Source: Allomesorhizobium sp043769475 (GTDB lineage Bacteria; Pseudomonadota; Alphaproteobacteria; Rhizobiales; Rhizobiaceae). From it: 64,000 nucleotides of DNA. The translations under genes and the position numbers were made by a program. This document shows, piece after piece, positions 33,880 to 49,142 of the stretch; position 1 is the stretch's first letter, and the number at the start of each line of letters is the position of its first letter. The notes beneath the pieces are model-generated. The model worked only from the letters and a program-made list of their open reading frames with translations. It did not search any database and was not told the origin of the DNA. The stretch covers positions 1,054,001 through 1,118,000 of the forward strand of contig NZ_CP171729.1 of assembly GCF_043769475.1 (NCBI RefSeq), written 5' to 3'.

Positions 33880-34881
33880 AAGTGATCCGGGGAACACGGG
33901 CTGTGGTCATCCTGCTCGCCGTGCTGTGGTTGGGCGCGGTCTTCCAGCTACACCCCGGCGCACTGGCGGCAAATGACACAATGCTCACCCGGACCGTGCG
34001 GGGCGTGCTGCGAGGCATCGTTGTCATTCTGGCCGCCGATCTGCTCTGGCAGTTGGTGAAGGCCTACATCGACCGCAGGCTAGAAAGCGCGGCCGGCGAC
34101 GCGGGCGTCAACGCGGTCGAGACAGCGCCCGGGGCGTCTGCGCACGCTGCTGCCGATCTTTCGCAATTTGATGCCCGTCCTGATCGGCACCGTTGCCGTT
34201 CTTATAGTGCTGGCGGAACTCGGAGTGCAAATCGGGCCGCTGATTGCCGGTGCGGGCATTTTCGGTGTCGCCATCGGATTCGGCTCGCAAACCTTGGTCA
34301 AGGATGTGATTGGCGGCGTCTTCTACATGCTCGATGACGCCTTCCGACTCGGGGAGTACATTCAGAGCGGCAGTTACAAGGGAACGGTCGAGTCCTTCAG
34401 TCTCCGCTCGGTGAGGTTGAGGCATCACCGGGGCCCAGTCTTCACGGTTCCATTCGGCGAATTGGGCGCGGTACAGAACATGAGCCGCGACTGGTCGATC
34501 GACAAGTTCGATCCAGGTACCGTTCGACACGGATATCAAGAAGGTCAAGAAGCTGGTGAAGGGGATCGGCGCAGAACTGCTCGAAGACCCTGAGCTGGCG
34601 CCGTACATCGTCGAGACACTCAAGATGAAGGGCGTCGAACAGTTCGGCGACTTCGGGATTGAGCTCAGCTTTTCGGTCATGACCAAGCCGAGGCCAGCAG
34701 TCGGTAATCCGGCGGCGGGCTTACAACATGATCCGGGGATTCCTTCATTGCCAACGGCATCGAATTTGCCCAGCCGACTGTCCAGGTTGGCGCCGACGAG
34801 AAGCCGGCAGCTGCAGCTGCGGCGACGGCAACAACGGCACTTGCTCGACAGCGGGCGAAAGAAGCTGCAGAAAGAGGCTAG
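33880..34881 (+). pseudogene. MscS-family mechanosensitive channel, multiply frameshifted
   Basis: Pieces of one MscS-type channel appear in successive frames. TMs appear in AVVILLAVLWLGAVFQ and GVLRGIVVILAADLLWQLV; the channel core is GPLIAGAGIFGVAIGFGSQT, LVKDVIGGVFYMLDDAFRLG. The beta domain is FTVPFGELGAVQNMSRDWSI and the C-terminal domain VKKLVKGIGAELLEDPELAP. The final part (SFIANGIEFAQPTVQVGADE) needs further frame changes and ends at TAG 34881. At least three shifts are needed, so the gene is dead. Confidence 0.75.
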
Positions 34882-35154
34882 GTCAAGCCATGCTGTAGGA
34901 TTCACGTGCGGCTACCGGGAATGAGTTAGCCACTGCCTATGCCACCAACCTGCTTCGATCCCATGTACCTGTCGTCTGGCCGAATCCTTGTCAGAAGCTG
35001 CGCGGTAAGGATTGCAATGCCGACCTCTTGAACAGTTCAGGACCTCGGATTCAGTTTTCGAGAGTTGGCGCTCCGAGTTGGCGCATTTTTTTGGCGACTT
35101 GACGAGAGGTCTGCCGCAGATAGATTGGCCCGGATCGGCGCAGGAGAGAATTTC

Positions 35155-35955
35155 ATGGCCCGTCTCGGTTGTCTCATTCTCGCGAGCCTGTGCGTCGCTG
35201 GCCCGGCTCTCGCAGCGGATGCGGTTCAGGAGCCGCTGCCGCCAGTGGAGCCCCAGGAAAGCGGCTGGACCCTGACTGTGGCGCCATATCTCTGGATGGC
35301 TGGGCTTAATGGCGATGTCGGCCTCTTCGGGCGTGAGCCGGTCCCTGTCGACCAGAGTTTCGGCGACATCCTCGATGACCTGGAATTCAGCGGCATGGTC
35401 GTCGGGGAGCTGCACAACGGAACCTGGGGTGTGTTCGCCGATGTGATCTACGTGAAAACATCCGCGGACGGTGAGATCACGCGTGCGATTGGCGGCGTTC
35501 CGGTCGAACTCAATGCGAGTCTCGAAACCGAAAGCTTCACCGCGACCGTGATGGGCGAATATCGCGTCCTGTCCAACGAGCGGGCGACGGTCGACCTCAT
35601 GGCAGGCGCACGCATCTGGAGCGTGGACAACGACATATCGGCCTCCCTAGTCGCCGGCGGCGCGCCGGTAGCGGCTTTCAGCGGCAACGATGGCGACACT
35701 TGGGTCGATGCGATCGTAGGCGCCAAGGCCCGGGTCAACCTCGACGCGAAATGGTATCTGAACGGATGGGGAATGATCGGCGGCGGGGGATCGGACCTGA
35801 CCTGGGATGTCCTCGCCGGCATCGGCTATCAATGGAACGATCGCCTTTCGACAACCTTCGGCTACCGGGCATTGGGCGTCGACTACGAAGAGGACGGCTT
35901 CGTCTACGACGTCGTCCAGCACGGCCCGGTCCTCGGCCTGGTGTTTCGCTTCTAA
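35155..35955 (+). CDS. Outer-membrane beta-barrel protein
   Basis: A 266-residue exported protein: signal peptide (LGCLILASLCVAGPALA), then WTLTVAPYLWMAGLNGDVGL, alternating beta strands with DRLSTTFGYRALGVDYEEDG, and a terminal aromatic strand ending VLGLVFRF, the outer-membrane insertion signal. Similar barrels of about 250 residues occur widely in proteobacteria with unknown function. The ATG at 35155 has CAGGAGAG upstream. It is the only clearly intact small gene in the tRNA-Pro island. Confidence 0.82.
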   Translation: MARLGCLILASLCVAGPALAADAVQEPLPPVEPQESGWTLTVAPYLWMAGLNGDVGLFGREPVPVDQSFGDILDDLEFSGMVVGELHNGTWGVFADVIYVKTSADGEITRAIGGVPVELNASLETESFTATVMGEYRVLSNERATVDLMAGARIWSVDNDISASLVAGGAPVAAFSGNDGDTWVDAIVGAKARVNLDAKWYLNGWGMIGGGGSDLTWDVLAGIGYQWNDRLSTTFGYRALGVDYEEDGFVYDVVQHGPVLGLVFRF

Positions 35956-36059
35956 CTGGATCACAGCCGGAAAGCGCGATCACGGACGCTGCTATTATGG
36001 CTCCCGAGTCTCCGTCCAGCCGGCCTTGCGCAGGCCGGTAACCAGCGCTTGGACGCACG

Positions 36060-36620
36060 ACCGCCTTTTCGGCGATCTGGGACGGCCGGAAAACCAACGA
36101 TGCGGTCCGCATCAAGGCAAAACCCGGGACGACGCCGCTGGCAGTCAGCCATTTCGGCGGCGGCGTCCTGACGTTCCACATTCCCTGCCTTTTCCGGACT
36201 GATCCGGGTGTGGACTTGTTCGTAACCGGGCCGATCAACCGGCCCAAGGACGCGATCTCTGCACTGTCCGGGGTCATCGAGACGGACTGGTCGCCCTACA
36301 CGTTCACCATGAACTGGCAGTTTACGCGGCCCAGCGCGTCCATTTCGAGGTCGACGAGCCGTTCTGCCACCTATTTCCGGTCCGGCGCGGCCAGCTCGAA
36401 GACGTGCGGCCGTCCGCAACCTCTCCGAAAATCCCGAACTCGAACGCGAGCACAAATTGTGGTCGGAGAGCCGCAATACGTTCAACTCCAGCCTAGCCGA
36501 TCCAGCCTCGAAAGCCGCACAGGACCAATGGCAAAAGACATATTTCCGGGGCAAAGCGCCCTCGGGTGCGCCCGCTGCTGAGGGGCATCGCAGCCGCCTG
36601 CGCCTGCGGCCATTCGCAAC
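36060..36620 (+). pseudogene. DUF6065 family protein remnant
   Basis: One frame reads AVRIKAKPGTTPLAVSHFGG, GVLTFHIPCLFRTDPGVDLF, VTGPINRPKDAISALSGVIE and TDWSPYTFTMNWQFTRP, the central signature of DUF6065. It then changes frame (EPFCHLFPVRRGQLEDVRPS) and again (NPELEREHKLWSESRNTFNS). The N-terminus is missing. Several shifts show decay. Confidence 0.72.
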
Positions 36621-36691
36621 GAAATGATCGTAATCAGCTGGCGCAGACACTCGCGTAGCATAGGACCTTCAAGCGGTGGGACAGGAAGCAA

Positions 36692-38549
36692 TCACTCGCT
36701 GCTGCCGCGTGACCGCGCCGCCGCGATCGTCAAACCCGCGTCCTCGCACATCGCGTGGAACGCATGGCGTAGAATCAGGCCCATCGCCTTGTGATTGAGG
36801 CCCGCCGCCTGATGCGGTGTGACCACGGGTGCGCGAAAAAACTCGATCATCGCGCTCCGATCGTAGGGCAAGTCGAAGGCCGGCGAGATCCCGCAGCATG
36901 GCTAGAAAGTCGACGGCGAGCTCACCCTCCCAGGCCAGCATGCTCGGGACAAATGACCGGACTTCGTCGAATGGCACGGTGTTCTGCATCTGATCGAAAT
37001 ACGGCACCTCGGCCCATTCGGGACGAAAGTGTCCAACGATCCGCGACAACAGTCCGGCTTGTGCCCTGTCCATGGGCGAACCCTGCATCGCTTCCGCGAT
37101 GAAGCCCGGCGACAAAAATGGCATGACCGTCTTCGAACCGAGATTGGCACCTGCGCTGAGGCGGTTCGTAAGCCACCAGTAGTCAAGGAAGCGGTAGCCG
37201 TGAATGCCCTCGGCGGTAGCCTCCCGTTGCGCGTCGTAGACCAGGGCGGGCAGGCGCGGCCTGAAACCTTGATCGATGAAGGGTAGCGTGGACTGCGCGG
37301 TCAGCGGGTGGGTGCTCAGCCGGACGCCGATCTTTGTCTGGATGTCCTCTCGAAACCGTTTGAGGCTGCGAGCATAGGCACCCGAGGCCATGTTCGGGCT
37401 CCAGTAATAGGCCTTTGCACTTTCACCGCCCATACCACCGATGGAAGGAATGAAGGCGTCCTTATCGGAAAACATGTCGGGCGGCTCCTTGCCAAGCGAG
37501 ACGGCGGTGTACAGCCCTTCGACCTTTTCCGCCCAACGCCGCGCCCGGGCATGGATGGCGGCGTGATCCTGCTGTGTAACATTCTCCCACCACAGCAGCC
37601 GGCCATTTGCAGCGAAGGCTTCTGTTTCCTGGTCATTATATCCGCCGAAGTCGTGCAGCCGCTCCATGAGTTGCCGAGCAATGACGGTTTCCAGTTGGGG
37701 CGGCGTGTTCGTCCGAAACCGGTTGAGGGACGGACGATAGTGGGTCGCGACCGCGGCCGAAGCGCGCGAGTCGCGACCGCCGCTCAGCGTCACATCGACA
37801 AAAGGGGGCTCCGTGAGTTCGGCAAGTTCGCAAAAAAATCGTTCTAGCGCGGCGAATGCGTCTTGCGCCGGCGGCTCGACGAACCAGCGGCCGGCGAGAT
37901 TGCGTCTTTCCTCCGTTAAGCCACCGCCATCGAAGTCGATTGTCGTGCCGCCGAGGAGGCGACGCATTTCGCTGTACGGCGTGAGGTCGCCAAGGAACCA
38001 ACCATGCAGCTGCTCCGCAGCCCATCCCTCCTCGGAAGGCTTGGGGGCGATCCCCGCCAACAGATGAGCCGCGATCGGGCGGTTCGACAGTGCGCAGGCG
38101 CCTTCCGCCTGCAGCAGGAATGTTCGGCCCAGCCCAAGCAAGTCATTGCGGAAGCGCACGCGCTGCGCCCGGATGTCGACGGACAGGATGCCCTGCGGAG
38201 GCGGCAGGCGCAGGAGCGATGAAGGGTCTTTGTCGATCGCCGCTGCAAAAGCCCCGGGAATCTCGGCGATCGTCGCGGAGGGTGCGATCGATCGGTAACC
38301 GAACGGCGCATGAGTGAGGAAATGCGCCGTGTTTCCATCCTCCGAGAATCGGACGAAACGCAGCCCCTGCTGTTTCTGGTGGGCGACGAATACACCGATG
38401 CCGGCTTCGGCGAAGAACCATCGGTGCTCGATAAGGTCGCACCGGGCATGGAGGCCGTATCGATCCCGCAATAGATCGATTCGCGCGTCGAGCGGCAGCG
38501 CTTGCCATTCCCGATGATTAAGCTGTGCCGCTACGAATAGCAGTGCCAT
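36692..38549 (-). CDS. Asparagine-synthetase-like protein, frameshifted near the 3' end
   Basis: About 618 residues from the ATG at 38549. The N-terminal 200 residues are a glutaminase-like fold without the Cys2 nucleophile (starts MALLFVAAQ). The synthetase domain has the PP-loop VTLSGGRDSRASAA near residue 254, as in AsnB/beta-lactam or lasso-cyclase enzymes that adenylate a carboxylate. The correct C-terminus (PVVTPHQAAGLNHKAMGLIL, ending ARSRGSSE) is in another frame; removing one C from GGCCTTCGAC near 36880 restores it. Without the shift the frame runs to 36669. Substrate is unknown; no ribosomal-peptide precursor was seen nearby. It is inside the tRNA-Pro island. Confidence 0.72.
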
Positions 38550-38707
38550 ACCGGCCGATGCAGAAACCTTGGCATTATAAACTTCGGCATTTTTTGTTGA
38601 GAAAGCCCGACATCGGCACCTCCTGCTTCCGGAGGCATGCGGATGATACTTGTTGCGGTCAAAACCGCAACGACGACGCACGATAATTTGTATGAGGGAG
38701 GGACATG

Positions 38708-38751
38708 TGATCCCAAATCAGGTGCAGCTACCAAGCTGCGCTACACTCCGG
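38708..38751 (-). repeat. Partial copy of tRNA-Pro (5' half)
   Basis: TGATCCCAAATCAGGTGC, then GCTACCAAGCTGCGCTACAC and TCCGG match the 5' half of tRNA-Pro from anticodon to acceptor (43 vs 44 bases, one mismatch, one insertion). The 3' half is absent, so this is not a functional tRNA. Confidence 0.8.
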
Positions 38752-38849
38752 ATGCTCCGGGACCCGTATTATCTCAGCGTATAGGCGCAAGGGGAGAAAT
38801 GCACATGATGGCAAATCAGTGCAAGGAGATTTCGCTCGATTTCCGCCGA

Positions 38850-39290
38850 TCACGCGAAATCCATCGGAAATCGCCGCCGTCCGCCGGGCGACTGCACCCG
38901 ATAGAATGCCTGCACGGGCGGTTGCAGGCCCATTTTCCGGACAAGCGCGGTGGCAACCGTGTTGCTGTTCGTTCCGAGGACGAAATAGCGCAGTCCGAGC
39001 TTTTCGATAGCGGCCGCAGCAGCTGTTCCGTTTGCCCAGCATTGCAGAACATCGGCCTCGCTGCCTTCCATGAGAATCGACACGGTCGATGCCGGCCGCC
39101 GATAGAACTCCGGGAAGAAGGCGGTGTCCCTGCGGGAGTAGTCGGTCTCCACGGCGGTGAGAGGCCCCCTGAACGCCAGGTAGTTGAATGTTCCGTCCGG
39201 ATTCTTCGCACCGCCGTTCAGTTCCCTGACGGGGTTTTCTTGCCCGTCCACCAGCGCCAGGAAGTTGTGGCGGGGCATGTATCCGAACAT
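38850..39290 (-). CDS. Conserved hypothetical protein
   Basis: About 146 residues: PRHNFLALVDGQENPVREL, GGAKNPDGTFNYLAFRGPLT, STVSILMEGSEADVLQCWAN, YFVLGTNSNTVATALVRKMG. The pattern of strands and the TNSNTVATAL helix suggests a compact alpha/beta fold; I do not recognise the family. The start is uncertain (39290, 39278 or as far as 39401). It follows the kinase genes on the same strand by about 150 bp. Confidence 0.55.
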   Translation of the reverse strand: MFGYMPRHNFLALVDGQENPVRELNGGAKNPDGTFNYLAFRGPLTAVETDYSRRDTAFFPEFYRRPASTVSILMEGSEADVLQCWANGTAAAAAIEKLGLRYFVLGTNSNTVATALVRKMGLQPPVQAFYRVQSPGGRRRFPMDFA

Positions 39291-39443
39291 GGGAATCGGC
39301 CATGAGCCGAACAGGATCTTCAAGGTCTCACTCGAACCGCTTCTATTAACTCCTGTATCAGATGGCTTTCCGCAGCGCGGCCTGCAAGACGGACCTCGCA
39401 TTTCTTGACGGCGGGCCGTGCTGGCGACATGCCAGGGCCGGCG

Positions 39444-41540
39444 TTACCTCCGGGCGGCGGGCGGCGATTTCACCAAGGCGGCCTGGACGCCCTCGATCAG
39501 CGCGGCGTCGGTGAAAGGCTTGTTCAGAAGCGGCACGTCTCCGGGGCGGTCGGCGATGGCGTTGGCGTCGGCGTAGCCGCTGATGATGATGGCCGGCCAG
39601 TCCGCCCGCAAGCTGCGGGCGAAGCGGATCACGTCGAGGCCGGAGACCAGCGGCATGGCGAAGTCGGTGAGGATGAGGTCGAATTTCTGCGGCTCGCGGC
39701 TCGAGCAGGCCGAGCGCCTCGGCGCCGCCGCCTGCGCTGACGACGCCGAAGCCGTTGTCGCGCAGCACCCGTGCGGTCAGTTCGCGCAGGCTGATGCTGT
39801 CGTCCACCAGCAAGATGACCGGAGCCTGGCCGCCGGCGTGGGTCCACGTTCTGGCCGCCGAATTCCGCACCGGCGGCAATGATACCGGTTTCTCCACCGA
39901 GCGCGGCAGCAATATGTGCATGGCGGTGCCGCTGCCCACCACGCTCTCGATGAGCAAGGTACCCCCCGATTGCCTGGCGAAGCCATAGACGGTGCTGAGG
40001 CCGAGCCCGGTGCCTTTACCGACATCCTTTGTGGTGAAGAACGGCTCGACGACCTTGGCCAGGTGCTCGGGCGAGATGCCGCAGCCTGTATCCTCGACCG
40101 TCAGCACGACATAGTCTCCCGGCCGCAGATCCTCCGATTCCCGCTCGACTGTCCGGTTGGCGCCGCGCACGGTGATCGTACCACCCGAAGGCATGGCGTC
40201 GCGCGCATTGAAGATCAGGTTGAGCAGCGCCAGTTCGAGCTGTCCGGCGTCGACATAGGCAGGCCAGACGCTTTCGTCCACCTCCCACTCGAAGCGGACA
40301 AGACCGCCGAGAACGGGAGCCACAAGCCCGTTCATGGTTTCCCCGAGTTGCGAAAGGCAGACAGAGTCCGGCTTCAGCCTCTGACGCCGTGAAAAGGCGA
40401 GCATACGATTGATCAGTTCGGCGCCTTGTTTGGCTGCGTGGCGTATCATCTGGACGATCTGGGCGGTTTCTTCGTTGGCCGGCACCCGGCGTTCAAGCAG
40501 GCCGAGGCCGCTCAGGATAGCGGCCAGCAGGTTGTTGAAATCATGGGCGATGCCGCCCGTCAGCTTGCCGATCGCATCCAGGCGCTGCGAGTGCATCAAT
40601 TGATCCTCGAGCTGCCGCCGTTCGGTGACGTCGAGCAGCGTGCCGAATATCTCGGCGGGCCGGCCCTCTTCGGCGTTCGAAACGACACCCTGGTCGAGGA
40701 AGATCCGGTAGCCCCCATCGGAGCAGCGCCAGCGGAACTCGCAGGTATAGGAACCGGTCTCGCGCGCGCCGCTCAGCGCCCCTACCAGGCGCGGCAGGTC
40801 GTCGGGATGGACGCGGCTCAGCCCGAACTCCGGCTCGCTGGTGAGGCGCTCCGGCGGGAAGCCTGTCAGCCGCTCGACTGCTTCGCTAACGAAACGTGCG
40901 GCAAAAGGCGGATCGATCTCGCGCGAATGGAAGCAGATCGGCACCGCCCGCAGAATGGCTTCCTGGCGCTCCTCGGACCGGCGCAGGGCCTGCTCCGCCA
41001 GCAGCCTCTCCGACTTGACGCGAAGGTTCTCCTCCATCAGGCGCTGTTCTATCTCGGCCTGATGCTTGATCTCGCGGGTCTTCTGGTAAAGGTCGACGAA
41101 AACGGCCACCTTGGACTGGAGCATGACCGGGTCGAAGGGCTTGAACACGTAGTCGACCGCGCCGGCATCGTAGCCGCGCAGCATGTGCGCGTCCTCCTTG
41201 TTTATGGCCGTCAGGAAGATGATCGGCGTGTGCTTCGACTGATCGCGCTGGCGTATGAAGCCGGCCGTCTCGTAGCCGTCCAGCCCCGGCATGAAGACGT
41301 CGAGCAGGATCACCGCGAACTCGTCCTTGAGCAGGAAGCGAAGCGCTTCCTCGCCGGAGCTTGCGCAGACGATTTCGGCGGTCTCCTCCAGCACGACGCT
41401 GATCGCCTGCAGATTGCGGCGGTCGTCGTCGACGACCAGAACTTTTGCTCTTTCCATCGGGGCAGGGGCCTGCATCACGGCGGGTTCTGCCGCGTTTTCG
41501 GCCGCGCTCTTCTGCTTCTTCGCCTGACGACCGTGACCCA

Positions 41541-41541
<1 letters not shown>
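39444..41541 (-). CDS. Hybrid histidine kinase (REC-PAS-HisKA-HATPase-REC), frameshifted
   Basis: A roughly 700-residue hybrid kinase. Domains in order: receiver (VLVVDDDRRN.. LLDVFMPGLDGYE.. FKPFDP), coiled linker, PAS (RFVSEAVERLTGFPPERL), HisKA (GGIAHDFNNLLAAILSGLG, phospho-His in AHDFNN), HATPase (NLIFNARDAMP; VEDTGCGISPEHL; GKGTGLGLS), and a C-terminal receiver. The last receiver is split: it starts VILLVDDSISLREL and, after a shift at about 39700, resumes as AMPLVSGLDVIRFARSL.. ending SPPAARR at 39444. One extra G in GCGGCTCGAGCAG explains it. The start at 41541 overlaps the poly-HAMP kinase stop by one base, so both act in one signalling operon. Confidence 0.85.
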
Positions 41542-47293
<5,752 letters not shown>

Positions 47294-47355
47294 GGCCTGC
47301 TCCTCAGGATGGCTGGAATGTCGAGTGACGATGTGGTGATTGGGCCGGTGCCCGG

Positions 47356-47571
47356 TTGATACGCCAAGTTCGCCCCCCTGCGACTGTGGACCGCGAGCAA
47401 GCCGATAGACCCCCGCCGACGCGCTCAACGCATGATCCGGCGAAAAGTTCCATAGATGCGCACCGTAGCGAATTTCTCGGGCGGGAGGAGCGCAGCTGGT
47501 TCTACCTTGTGCGCCTCGGCGCCTTCGCCCTGATCATGGCTGCCGTGATAGCGAAGAACCGGCGCGCCTGA
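47356..47571 (+). CDS. Possible small membrane protein
   Basis: The C-terminal part (EERSWFYLVRLGAFALIMAA, VIAKNRRA) looks like a genuine short TM protein, but the N-terminal 40 residues are low-quality and the real start is unclear. Confidence 0.3.
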   Translation: MIRQVRPPATVDREQADRPPPTRSTHDPAKSSIDAHRSEFLGREERSWFYLVRLGAFALIMAAVIAKNRRA

Positions 47572-47575
47572 ACGG

Positions 47576-48745
47576 TCACACCGCCGCGGCCGCCAGCCCC
47601 CTGGCGATGTCGGCTTTCAGATCCTCGACATTTTCCAGCCCGATCTGCAGCCGGATGATCGGACCCTCGTAGGGGCCCTTGGCCACGGTGCGGTCGGCAA
47701 GCGAGACGTGCACTGCCAGGCTTTCATAGCCGCCCCAGGAATAACCCAGCCCGAAAATTCGGAGCGCGTCGAGGAAGGCGTGCGCCTGTTTCACCCCGCC
47801 GCCTGCCAGAACCACCGAAAAAATGCCGCTCGAACCGCAGAAATCGCGCTTCCACAGCGCATAGCCGGGATGGCTCTCGAGTGCCGGGTGCAGCACGCGG
47901 GCGACGCCCGCCTGCGTCTCCAGCCAGCGCGCGATGTCGAGCGCGCTTTCCTGGTGCCGCTCCAGACGGACGCCCATGGTGCGCAGGCCGCGCAACACTT
48001 GGTAGACATCGTCGGGGCCGGCGCAGCAGCCGAGCGTGATGAAGCCTTCGTGGAGTTTCGGCCAGCATTCGGCGTTGGCTGAGACCGTGCCGAGCAGCAC
48101 GTCGGAATGTCCGGCCGGATATTTGGTCGCCGCGTGAATGGAAATGTCGACGCCGTGATCGAGCGGCTTGAAATAGAGCGGCGTCGCCCAGGTATTGTCC
48201 ATCATCACTACCGCGCCACCGGCGTGCGCCGCCTTGGCGATGGCTGGAATATCCTGCATTTCAAAGGTGTTGGAGGCAGGCGATTCGGTGAAGACGACCT
48301 TCGTATTCGGCTTCATCAGCGCCGCGATCCCCGCACCGACATGCGGGACGTAATATTCGACCTCGACACCGAGGCGCGCCAGCATGGTGTTGGCGAAATT
48401 ACGGGTCGGAAAATAGACGGAATCGACGATCAGCACATGGTCGCCCGCCGACAGGAAGGCGAGCAGCGGAATGGTCACCGCGGCAAGTCCTGACGGAACG
48501 ATGATCGTGCCCGCCGAGCCTTCGAGGGCATCGATGGCCTCTGCGAGCGCGTCGGTGGTCGGCGTGGCGCGCGTGCCATAGGTATATTTCTGCGACCGCC
48601 CAGCCATTGTCGCCGCATCGGGAAACAGCACAGTCGAGGCATGCACGACCGGCGGATTGACGAAGCCGAAATAGTCGCGCGGGTCGTTGCCCGCATGCGC
48701 GAGCTGCGTGTTGATGCCCATCTTGCCAAAATCGCGTCGCGCCAT
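47576..48745 (-). CDS. metC: Cystathionine beta-lyase (PLP-dependent)
   Basis: A 389-residue enzyme of the Cys/Met-metabolism PLP family that splits cystathionine to homocysteine, ammonia and pyruvate. Seen: YTYGTRATPTTDALAEAI (cofactor phosphate loop), SGLAAVTIPLLAFLSAGDHV, VVMMDNTWATPLYFKPLDHG and the PLP lysine in SIHAATKYPAGHSDVLLG; the C-terminus RLQIGLENVEDLKADI is typical. The ATG at 48745 is chosen; the upstream extension to 48913 lacks family character. It is divergent from aapJ by 397 bp. A cystathionine gamma-synthase-like role cannot be excluded, but the length and motifs fit MetC. Confidence 0.88.
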   Translation of the reverse strand: MARRDFGKMGINTQLAHAGNDPRDYFGFVNPPVVHASTVLFPDAATMAGRSQKYTYGTRATPTTDALAEAIDALEGSAGTIIVPSGLAAVTIPLLAFLSAGDHVLIVDSVYFPTRNFANTMLARLGVEVEYYVPHVGAGIAALMKPNTKVVFTESPASNTFEMQDIPAIAKAAHAGGAVVMMDNTWATPLYFKPLDHGVDISIHAATKYPAGHSDVLLGTVSANAECWPKLHEGFITLGCCAGPDDVYQVLRGLRTMGVRLERHQESALDIARWLETQAGVARVLHPALESHPGYALWKRDFCGSSGIFSVVLAGGGVKQAHAFLDALRIFGLGYSWGGYESLAVHVSLADRTVAKGPYEGPIIRLQIGLENVEDLKADIARGLAAAAV

Positions 48746-49142
48746 TTTTGTCCCTGCCGTGCTGGTGAGGCCCAACGCATAAAGCGGTGCGCTGGCGGGC
48801 GCAACCGGACATGCTGGCAGGCCGGCGGAAGTCGTTTGAGCCAGAACGGCTTTTGGCAGGCTGAGCCCAAATTCGCGGCAAAACCAGTTGCCTGGCGGCC
48901 ATTTCGTGGCCAATTGGCCTAGCGAATGGTCATTTTAGGCTCTGGATTTTCAAACTCTTGCCGATTCAGTCATTCCACTTGACCTCACTAAAATAATCGC
49001 CTTCGATGCAGTTCGTGAACGGGAGCTCAGCACGCGCGTCTTTTAGCGATGCCACGTTTCGGAAATGGGCCGGAGCGGAATGCTGCTTTCGCACGAAAAA
49101 AACAGGGATTCGATCCCGAACAACAGAAAAGGGTTAGCGGGT
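48746..49142. other. Divergent promoter region of metC and aapJ
   Basis: No gene. It must hold the promoters of both transcripts. ACTTGACC near 48977 could be part of a -35 element for aapJ, but no convincing -10 was identified. Confidence 0.4.

Larger units (their letters stand above)
33507..38751. other. Degraded 5.2-kb island bounded by tRNA-Pro and its partial copy
   Basis: The 5' half of tRNA-Pro (33507-33549) recurs at 38708-38751 with one mismatch and one inserted base. Between the copies lie a broken MscS gene, an outer-membrane protein, a DUF6065 remnant and an asparagine-synthetase-like gene. No integrase remains. A tRNA-duplicating integration is the simplest explanation. Confidence 0.6.

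Noticed and set aside
38708..38751. A second tRNA-Pro gene
   Set aside because: Only the 5' half is present; T-arm and 3' acceptor are missing.
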